NCBI GenBank assembly: GCA_003164255.1
Contig: PLST01000236.1
Coordinates: forward strand, 2,054 to 7,842
Source: Acidobacteriaceae bacterium
GTDB lineage: Bacteria; Acidobacteriota; Terriglobia; Terriglobales; Acidobacteriaceae
Reading direction: 5' to 3'
DNA: 5,789 bases
The notes below the pieces were generated by a model. It did not search any database, was not told the DNA's origin, and worked only from the letters and a program-made list of their open reading frames with translations. Made by a program: the position numbers and the translations under genes. Below are positions 1 to 5,553 of the stretch, in pieces (position 1 is the stretch's first letter; the number at the start of each line of letters is the position of its first letter).

Positions 1-993
1 TTGATCCAGAATTCGTCGAATGTTGAAGTGGGCGGCGGCATTCTGTTAAAGCGATCGGGCTTCTGGACGATGCAGATTCTCTATTCACACGATGTGCATG
101 TGGATGGATTCACCATTCGCAACAACGAAGGTGGGCGAGGGCCGAGCACAGACGGTGTCGATATCGATTCTTCGCGCAAGGTGTTGGTTGAGCACGGAGA
201 CATCGATGTAAACGACGATGCGCTTTGCCTGAAAGCGGGACGCGACTCAGACGGTCTGCGCGTCAACAGGCCCACTGAGGACATTGTCATCCGCGACACG
301 ATTGTGCGCAGTGGAGCAGCGGCCATCACCATCGGAAGCGAGACTTCGGGAGGCTTCAGAAATATTGAAGCGTACAACATTACCGCCCTTGCGGGGGTTC
401 CCTCGGGAGTGCTCTTCAAATCGGCGCATACGCGGGGAGGGCTTGCCCGGGATATTCGTATTCACGATCTGACCTTGGAAGGGGTTGCGGTTCCGATTCA
501 TATAACCATGAACTGGAATCCGACTTTCAGTTATGCGACCTTGCCGGAAGGGCTGAAAGATATTCCCGACTACTGGGTAACGCTGACAACAAAGGTGCCC
601 GAGCAGCAGGGCTTGCCGCACTTCAGCGATGTTCACATCTGGAATATCAAGGCGACGGGAGCAAAGACCGCATTCGATGTGAGCGCGTACAAGGATGCGA
701 CGCTGGACAACTTCCGGCTCGACCATCTCGATATTGAAGCTCGAACGGCAGGCACGATTGCCAGCGCAAGAAACTGGACGATGACTGACAACAGGATCCA
801 AACGGCCGATGGAAGCAAGCCGGTTTTCACAGATACGCCGGCAGCCGATAAGGGAGAGATCGCCTACGGCGAGCCCGGTTCAGAGAGTGAGAACGCGACG
901 ACGAGCGCAACCCCGACCACGGATCCAGGCGCTCCGGCAAAGCCTCCGCTGCCGACTGCGAAAAATCCCGAGCCGCCCGACTCCGGACATTAA
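1..993 (+). CDS. GH28 glycoside hydrolase (polygalacturonase-like), 3' part; 5' end outside window
   Basis: Right-handed beta-helix protein of the GH28 pectinase family, which hydrolyses galacturonide or rhamnogalacturonide linkages, normally outside the cytoplasm. The frame is open from base 1 to the TAA at 991-993. The TTG at base 1 is probably not the start, because the signal peptide and first helix turns expected in a protein of about 450-500 residues are missing. Counting from the first codon here, visible family blocks are STDGVDIDSS (49-58, family NTDG), NDDALCLKAGRD (71-82, the DD catalytic pair), IGSETSGG (111-118, as in exo-acting members) and LFKSAHTRGG (138-147). The catalytic His block (exo-type GHGG) reads GAAA at 105-108, and the RIK Arg is Leu138 with Lys140 kept. 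So D51, D72 and D73 remain but His and Arg are lost. Residues from about 285 form a Pro/Thr/Ser-rich tail. Family call firm; activity and substrate uncertain. Confidence 0.9.
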   Translation: MIQNSSNVEVGGGILLKRSGFWTMQILYSHDVHVDGFTIRNNEGGRGPSTDGVDIDSSRKVLVEHGDIDVNDDALCLKAGRDSDGLRVNRPTEDIVIRDTIVRSGAAAITIGSETSGGFRNIEAYNITALAGVPSGVLFKSAHTRGGLARDIRIHDLTLEGVAVPIHITMNWNPTFSYATLPEGLKDIPDYWVTLTTKVPEQQGLPHFSDVHIWNIKATGAKTAFDVSAYKDATLDNFRLDHLDIEARTAGTIASARNWTMTDNRIQTADGSKPVFTDTPAADKGEIAYGEPGSESENATTSATPTTDPGAPAKPPLPTAKNPEPPDSGH

Positions 994-996
994 GAA

Positions 997-1065
997 ATGG
1001 TGTGCTCGGATGCCAGCCTTTTCATCAACCGCCCGGTCGAAGCATTCTTCTGCTTGGCGCGGTAG
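997..1065 (+). pseudogene. possible N-terminal remnant of an SRPBCC/polyketide-cyclase-like gene
   Basis: Three bases after the GH28 stop, an ATG opens a 22-codon frame ending at TAG 1063-1065. Its peptide includes ASLFINRPVEAFFCLA. This resembles the start of SRPBCC (START-like, polyketide cyclase/dehydrase) proteins, whose first strand and helix often read like 'SIFINRPVEEVFAFV'. The rest of such a domain (about 140 residues) is not seen in any frame of the following 110 bases, so if the likeness is real this is a truncated relic. The match covers only about a dozen residues and could be chance. Confidence 0.3.
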
Positions 1066-1108
1066 CTATTCGACGAATGCTCTGGTAAGATTCCGCAGGA
1101 ACGATGCC

Positions 1109-1138
1109 TTGCGCTCGAAGGATTGCAAGCGTGCGCAA
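1109..1138. promoter_or_regulatory. inverted repeat upstream of cutC
   Basis: TTGCGC at 1109-1114 is mirrored by GCGCAA at 1133-1138 with 18 bases between, about 35-65 bases before the chosen cutC start. It could be an operator or a short hairpin in the leader. Six-base arms arise easily by chance, and no convincing -35/-10 pair was recognised beside it. Confidence 0.12.
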
Positions 1139-1172
1139 AGCTGAGGCGTCTGGGTTCCAGAAGTCGGTCTTC

Positions 1173-1925
1173 ATGATTCTTGAAGTTTGCATTGATTCAG
1201 TCGAGTCGGCCATCGCCGCAGAACGCGGTGGTGCGCGCCGTGTTGAGCTCTGCTCAGATCTTCTCGAGGGCGGAATCACTCCTGGAGCGGGCCTGATCGC
1301 CCAAGTGCGCAAACACATAGCCATCAACCTTTTTGTGATGATTCGTCCGCGAGGAGGCGATTTCTGTTATTCCGATCTCGAATTTGAAGTCATGCGTGAG
1401 GAGATCTGGCAAGCACAACGTCTGGGGGCGGATGGGGTGGTGCTCGGCCTGCTCAACAACGAAGGCTGCGTCGACATGGTCCGCACCCGCGAACTAGTGG
1501 AGTTGGCCAGGCCATTGCCCGTCACGTTTCACCGCGCGATCGATATGACGCCGGATGTCGAAGTCGCTGTGGAACAAGTCATCGCGACAGGAGCGACACG
1601 CATTCTCACTTCGGGCGGCGCGAGCGATGCAACTCGCGGAATGAGTCAAATCTCAAAGATGATCGAGAATGCCAACGGACGCATCGGCGTCATGACAGGT
1701 GGCGGCGTATCGATAAAGACGATCGCGAAGATCGCGAGGGCCACTGGTGCAATCGAGTTTCATTCGAGTGTGAGGTCGACGATCCCGAGTCCAGTTCGCT
1801 TCCGCAAGGAAGGGATCGCGATGGGAAATCTGCGCGGAAAAGAATTCGACCGTTACGAGGTACGTGAGACGAACGTGCGCGCTCTCGTGGACATGCTTGA
1901 TCGGCTGTCTGAAAAGTCGGCCTGA
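1173..1925 (+). CDS. cutC: CutC family TIM-barrel protein
   Basis: A 250-residue cytoplasmic TIM-barrel protein of the CutC family (the usual length), historically called copper homeostasis protein. The enterobacterial copper phenotype of cutC loss has been traced to a small RNA (MicL) in the gene's 3' region, so the protein's own biochemical role is unsettled. Family blocks seen: MILEVCIDS at 1-9, RVELCSDLLEGGITP at 23-37, VMIRPRGGDFCYS at 55-67, FHRAIDM at 119-125, ILTSGG at 144-149, MTGGGVS at 174-180 and EFHSS at 195-199. An earlier in-frame ATG at 1104 would add 23 residues unlike the family, so ATG 1173 is chosen, since homologues begin directly with this strand. Its ribosome site is weak (AGAAG at 1159-1163, 9 bases before the ATG). 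It follows GH28 on the same strand after a 179-base gap, so co-transcription is possible but unproven, and it converges with the GH59 gene. Family call firm, function open. Confidence 0.93.
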   Translation: MILEVCIDSVESAIAAERGGARRVELCSDLLEGGITPGAGLIAQVRKHIAINLFVMIRPRGGDFCYSDLEFEVMREEIWQAQRLGADGVVLGLLNNEGCVDMVRTRELVELARPLPVTFHRAIDMTPDVEVAVEQVIATGATRILTSGGASDATRGMSQISKMIENANGRIGVMTGGGVSIKTIAKIARATGAIEFHSSVRSTIPSPVRFRKEGIAMGNLRGKEFDRYEVRETNVRALVDMLDRLSEKSA

Positions 1926-1931
1926 TCGTTA

Positions 1932-1945
1932 GTGGCGCCCGCCAC
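1932..1945 (+). terminator. stem-loop just after cutC stop, possible terminator
   Basis: GTGGC and GCCAC pair around a GCCC loop (a sixth G-C pair is possible with a 2-base loop), starting six bases after the cutC TGA. No T-run follows directly (the next bases are GCTTA), so it is a poor intrinsic terminator and may instead act as a 3' stabilising stem. Confidence 0.3.
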
Positions 1946-1971
1946 GCTTATGGCCGTTGATGTTTTGAAAG

Positions 1972-2028
1972 GGCACGACTTTAGTCGTGCCGTAAACGAT
2001 CAAAAAAGAGCCGGGCTTTAGCCCCTGA
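1972..2028. repeat. REP-like pair of hairpins with identical TTTA loops
   Basis: First hairpin: GGCACGAC, loop TTTA, GTCGTGCC (1972-1991), a perfect 8-bp stem. Second hairpin: GGGC, loop TTTA, GCCC (2013-2024), followed by CCTGAGG. About 21 A-rich bases separate them. The shared loop and the paired layout suggest a dispersed extragenic palindromic element rather than a random stem. From memory, similar 'CTTTAG ... CTGAGG' palindromes recur between genes in Acidobacteriota. Only one copy lies in this window, so repetition cannot be shown here. Confidence 0.5.
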
Positions 2029-2043
2029 GGGAAGTCTCTTCCC
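2002..2043 (-). terminator. possible terminator for the GH59 operon
   Basis: Read on the minus strand after the GH59 stop, GGGAAG pairs with CTTCCC around a 3-base loop (2029-2043). The 4-bp GGGC/GCCC stem follows (2013-2024), then GGCTC, then six Ts (2007-2002). Stem plus T-run in this order fits an intrinsic terminator of the minus-strand operon, but the last stem is short and is spaced from the Ts, so the call is tentative. Confidence 0.35.
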
Positions 2044-2088
2044 CCGATCGCACGCTCGGCGACCCCGGGGCAGCCACCGATTCATGCC

Positions 2089-4080
2089 TCATTGCGTCAC
2101 GCGCAAATTATCAAACTGTATCCTGTTCCAGTCAGTTCCCAGCGCGAACATCCCGTGGGCATGCGCGGCATTGTCGACTGCGGTCAACGGGCTGCCGTCT
2201 AAAATCGCCTCAATGCGCGTACCGTTGAAACAAAGTTCGATGTGATGCCAGAGCGCTCGATCAATCGTCACATTGCCGGAGGCGAGCGTTACCTCGGGCT
2301 TCTTGTATTCAGTGGAGATCAACGCCCAGCTACCGTCGGGCTGAAGCCTAAGAACATAACCGGCAGGCCACTTGGCGCGACCATCTCTGAAAACGTCGGA
2401 GGAGTCGATGCGCCCAATCAGCGTCGCCGAAGCCTGCGAAAGAAAGTAAACGTCTGCAGCGACGGTGTAGTCCTTCCAGCTTTCATCGCCTGCCAATGTG
2501 AACGGGTTGGGCAAAGGTCCCCACGGAATCGGCGGTTCTGGTATCACTTGTTCCAGGCAATTGCCCTCCCGCCCCTCACAGCGCTGAATCTCGAAAGCAC
2601 CGTCCTGGTCCGACAGATATTCTGGTGTATGGTGCAGTGGTGTTTTTTCAAAATCGTCAGCGTACGGCAAGGGGAAAGGGGCATCGGTCGGAGGCTGCGC
2701 CGTGCCTTTGTGCTGCCCGGTGGTTGTAGTCAGAGAATAGAGTGAATCAGCATCAAAGGTGTACGAAAACTCCCCGTTCACCGGCTCGATATCAGCGACA
2801 TGCTCGAAAGTACGGCCCCTGTTTGTCTCCCAGATGTGAATAGTTGAACCCATCAGCCCACCAGTCAGCCGAAACGTGACCGTCTGCGCATGGCTGGCGC
2901 CGATGCTCTCGAGGATGACGCTCCAATTCTTTCCGTCTTGAGCTCGAAGAGAAACGTAACTTCCTTTTTCCGGAAGTGTGCCCGACGCAGTGTCGAGATA
3001 TTGCCATCCCGGTTGGGCAAATTGCGTGGTATGAGCCGTCGCCCAGATCGCTCCCTGGACGTCATAGTGTCCCGACCACGGTGTATTCGCGTACATGAGC
3101 CCTGAATTCGGCGCGGCCAGAATGTCGTAGTAAGAAGTAATCGGGCTCCATATCTCGGTCGAGGTCAATGAGCCTTCGAGATAGTTCTTGTTATAGAGAT
3201 GCGCAAGAATCCGCCCTCCCTGATCCCAATTCCGGCTGACAAAGGGCCCGCCACCCGAGTTGGGCTGGTCTTCGCTCGACCAGAGAGGCTTGCCAGTGTC
3301 GCGCGCCACGCTGGTTGTCGTGATCGCGTCATTCACCAGTGGATAATGAACGCCAATCACGGAAATCGCGGACGCCAGTTCCGGATCTTTCAGCATCTCG
3401 TCGGCAATCGACCATTGTCCGGAACCCTGCCCCGGATACTCATCGCAACAAATGATTTTTGTGTCGAGATGCGCAGCCTCGAATTGCCGATGGAGTTCTT
3501 TGATATAGGCCACGTTGTGCACCTTTTCATTCCAGGGCCCCGCGTAGCTGATATCAAGACCGTAATCTCTCTTGGCGGTCCTGATGAAGTCCACAACATA
3601 GGCAGCCATCTTTTTGGTGTAAAGAGTAGGCTTTGCGGCCGTGGGATCTCCCACCCAGCCGGGCGCGCCCCAGGGCAGTATCTCCAGAACAATACTCGGA
3701 TTGCGCTTGTGAGCCTCACTCATCAACCACCACTCGTATCCCCGCGATGAGTCGTGATCGCCGGGCGTGCGCATGTGGCTTGGTTCAGAACCGTCGGTTG
3801 AGTTCACGTCGGCGCCAATCTCCACCTTGAGATGCTGCAACGAAGCACCGTAATCCGGCTTGAAAAGATAGTCAAGAATTTCGGAGCGCTGCGGCTCTGG
3901 ATAGTCGATGAGCAGTCGTGACGATGCTCCCGCGCTGGCAGCGCCAAGTCCATCAAAAGTACGCCCGCTCGCATGCCCATCAAGGATGACGCGCGTTTGC
4001 TGACTGGATATGTACCCACCACAGAAAATCAGCAGCAGGAGCGAAAGGAGCTTCGAAAGATTGCTCGCGCGTCGATTCAT
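2089..4080 (-). CDS. secreted GH59 galactocerebrosidase-like beta-galactosidase
   Basis: Homologue of animal galactosylceramidase (GALC, GH59), a retaining enzyme that removes terminal beta-galactose. From ATG 4080 it has 663 residues, close to human GALC. Residues 1 to about 27 are a signal peptide (RR..K then LLSLLLLIFCGGY), implying periplasmic or extracellular action; Cys20 follows Phe, so a lipoprotein box is unlikely. The TIM barrel (about 35-340) shows FDGLGAASAGASSRLL at 42-57, STDGSEPSHM at 94-103, WNE with acid/base Glu185, and SSED with nucleophile Glu270. A beta-sandwich follows (AHTTQFAQPGW near 350) and then a lectin-like C-terminal domain from about 470 (YADDFE; FDNLRV at the end). 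An in-frame TTG at 4089 has AGGA six bases upstream and could be the true start, adding three residues. It is the last gene of the minus-strand operon, beginning 36-45 bases after the transporter. The bacterial substrate is not known: ceramide is unlikely, plant or microbial beta-galactosides more so. Confidence 0.93.
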   Translation of the reverse strand: MNRRASNLSKLLSLLLLIFCGGYISSQQTRVILDGHASGRTFDGLGAASAGASSRLLIDYPEPQRSEILDYLFKPDYGASLQHLKVEIGADVNSTDGSEPSHMRTPGDHDSSRGYEWWLMSEAHKRNPSIVLEILPWGAPGWVGDPTAAKPTLYTKKMAAYVVDFIRTAKRDYGLDISYAGPWNEKVHNVAYIKELHRQFEAAHLDTKIICCDEYPGQGSGQWSIADEMLKDPELASAISVIGVHYPLVNDAITTTSVARDTGKPLWSSEDQPNSGGGPFVSRNWDQGGRILAHLYNKNYLEGSLTSTEIWSPITSYYDILAAPNSGLMYANTPWSGHYDVQGAIWATAHTTQFAQPGWQYLDTASGTLPEKGSYVSLRAQDGKNWSVILESIGASHAQTVTFRLTGGLMGSTIHIWETNRGRTFEHVADIEPVNGEFSYTFDADSLYSLTTTTGQHKGTAQPPTDAPFPLPYADDFEKTPLHHTPEYLSDQDGAFEIQRCEGREGNCLEQVIPEPPIPWGPLPNPFTLAGDESWKDYTVAADVYFLSQASATLIGRIDSSDVFRDGRAKWPAGYVLRLQPDGSWALISTEYKKPEVTLASGNVTIDRALWHHIELCFNGTRIEAILDGSPLTAVDNAAHAHGMFALGTDWNRIQFDNLRVTQ

Positions 4081-4095
4081 GATCGTCAATCCGTT

Positions 4096-4099
4096 TCCT
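4096..4099 (-). promoter_or_regulatory. ribosome binding site of the GH59 gene (decides TTG versus ATG)
   Basis: AGGA on the minus strand lies 6 bases before TTG 4089 and 15 before ATG 4080. A weaker GGA (4092-4090) lies 9 bases before the ATG. The best site therefore favours TTG by spacing, while codon preference favours ATG. Either gives the same signal peptide. Confidence 0.4.
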
Positions 4100-4125
4100 G
4101 CTAGTTACGCATTCATGATCTTCTG

Positions 4126-5553
4126 TTAGTTTCCCGTTCTGATGCTTGCCTCGATTTCTTCGAGGGTTTTTCCGCGTGTTTCCGGCAGGCGCAAGTAGAT
4201 AAAGACGGCCCCCGCCAGGCAGATTGCGGCGTAGATCCAAAACACGCCCGCGGCCCCAAGCCCCGCATTGAGCGCCGGAAATGAGTAGGTGAGTATGAAG
4301 CAAGCTGTCCAGAGCGCTGTGACGGCGATCGATACCGCAGAGCCGCGGATGCGATTCGGGAATATCTCCGAAATCACGACCCACGTGGCTGGTGCTAGCG
4401 ACATGGCATAACAGGCAATCGCTGCAAGCACCATGACAAGCATTGGCTTGCCCTTGAGATGCAAGTGATAACAGAAGCCGAGGACAGTGTAGATGATCAC
4501 CAGTCCGGAAACTCCGCCCAGGAGGAGGAAGCGTCTCCCATATCGATCGATGGCCCCAAGGGCAATCAGCGTGAAGACAACATTGACAGCTCCGGTGATC
4601 ACGATATTGAAAAGAATGCCGGAGATCTGATATCCAGCAGCCGCGAAGATTTCCTGGGCATAGTTAAAAATGACATTGATGCCGCACCACTGCTGCAGAA
4701 CGGCGAGCGCAATACCGAGCAGTAACACCCGGGGCATGCCAGGCGAGGAGAGTTCACGCAGAATTGAGACCTTTGGCCCAGCGTGGATTCTGGCCTTGAA
4801 GTCCTTCATGACCATTTGTGCATAGGGCTCCCCGCCAATCCGCGCGAGCACATCAAGCGCCTCACGATCCCGGCCTCGCGCAGCCAACCAGCGTGGGCTC
4901 TCGGGCACCATCAAGGCAGAGACCAGAAAAAGAATCGAAGGAATCGCGGTGACTGCAAACATCCAGCGCCATCCACACTGGCCGTTCCATGACAAAAGAA
5001 TCTCCTGCGCAGATGCGCCCGGCGCCACAGGCTTCGCGATCAGCCAGTTGACTAGTTGGGCCGCAAGAATGCCAAAGACGATAGCCAGTTGGTTCAGTGA
5101 AACAAGCCTGCCGCGCAGACCGGCTGGCGAAATCTCCGCTATATACATGGGCGAAATACCAGAGGCAAGGCCTATGGCGTAGCCTCCCAACATTCTCCAC
5201 GAGACGAAGGCGATGAATTGCGGAGCAAGGCCAGTGCCCAGCGAAGAGATCGCAAACAAGAGCGCGGCAAGCGCCAGCATCCGTTTTCTTCCAAATCGAT
5301 CGCTTAGGGCCCCAGACGTGACGGCGCCGATCAGGCAGCCGATCAGCGCGCAACTCATCGCCCAGCCTTGCAGTGTGGGCGAGTCGAGATGGAAGTAAAG
5401 TTCGTAGAACGGTTTTGCGCCGCCAATCACCACCCAGTCATAACCGAACAGGAGTCCGCCGAGAGCGCCTGCGGCCGCAGCCAACCACAAATATGCCGAA
5501 TGCGCGGCAGTCAGCTCGGAATCCGAATTTGGGGATTGCGTGGGGATGATCAT
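4126..5553 (-). CDS. MFS sugar/H+ symporter (sugar porter family, XylE/GLUT-like)
   Basis: Inner-membrane transporter of the sugar porter family, 475 residues with twelve predicted helices. Signatures in order: GGLLFGYD (32-39), DRFGRKR (85-91), WRMLGG...SPMYIAEISPAGLRG (119-148), PESPRWL (217-223), QQWCGINVIFNYA (287-299), DRYGRR (336-341), WVVISEIFPNRIRG (391-404) and PETRGKTLEEIE (457-468). Asp39 and Arg120 match the proton-coupling pair of XylE (D27, R133), so symport is expected. Sugar-contact equivalents Q155, Q287, Q288, N293, N324 and W391 are kept, but the XylE Q415 position is Leu414. An in-frame ATG at 5610 would add 19 residues but has no ribosome site; ATG 5553 forms an ATGA overlap with the upstream TPR stop and has GAGGGG 11 bases upstream, so it is chosen. 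With GH59 just downstream, galactose is the natural guess for substrate, but glucose, xylose or arabinose cannot be excluded. Confidence 0.93.
   Translation of the reverse strand: MIIPTQSPNSDSELTAAHSAYLWLAAAAGALGGLLFGYDWVVIGGAKPFYELYFHLDSPTLQGWAMSCALIGCLIGAVTSGALSDRFGRKRMLALAALLFAISSLGTGLAPQFIAFVSWRMLGGYAIGLASGISPMYIAEISPAGLRGRLVSLNQLAIVFGILAAQLVNWLIAKPVAPGASAQEILLSWNGQCGWRWMFAVTAIPSILFLVSALMVPESPRWLAARGRDREALDVLARIGGEPYAQMVMKDFKARIHAGPKVSILRELSSPGMPRVLLLGIALAVLQQWCGINVIFNYAQEIFAAAGYQISGILFNIVITGAVNVVFTLIALGAIDRYGRRFLLLGGVSGLVIIYTVLGFCYHLHLKGKPMLVMVLAAIACYAMSLAPATWVVISEIFPNRIRGSAVSIAVTALWTACFILTYSFPALNAGLGAAGVFWIYAAICLAGAVFIYLRLPETRGKTLEEIEASIRTGN
5550..5553 (-). promoter_or_regulatory. ATGA stop/start overlap joining the TPR and transporter genes
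   Basis: Reading on the minus strand, ATG (5553-5551) starts the transporter and TGA (5552-5550) ends the TPR gene. Such four-base overlaps usually mark translational coupling by terminating ribosomes. It also fixes the transporter start against the longer in-frame ATG at 5610. Confidence 0.8.

Noticed and set aside
247..801. 184-codon minus-strand frame opposite the GH28 gene
   Set aside because: It lies wholly antisense to clear GH28 motifs, its protein shows no recognisable domain, and it is explained by codon bias of the real gene.
1041..1081. AGCATTC ... GAATGCT inverted repeat and the ATTCGACGAAT palindrome in the GH28-cutC spacer
   Set aside because: Short arms, 27-base gap and no flanking promoter or T-run; a similar palindrome (ATTCGTCGAAT) at 11-21 inside coding sequence shows it can arise by chance.
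809..1144. 111-codon plus-strand frame running from GH28 into the spacer
   Set aside because: Arg-rich composition typical of a shifted frame, overlaps the GH28 3' end, and has no recognisable family.
1025..1174. Minus-strand small frame starting at 1174, divergent from and overlapping the cutC start at TCATGA
   Set aside because: The 49-codon product matches nothing I recognise; the overlap of starts follows from the palindrome TCATGA and is probably chance.
2242..2745. 167-codon plus-strand frame opposite GH59
   Set aside because: Antisense to the lectin-like domain, no domain signal, no ribosome site noted.
3199..3750. 183-codon plus-strand frame opposite GH59
   Set aside because: Antisense to the catalytic barrel whose motifs are unmistakable; no family likeness.
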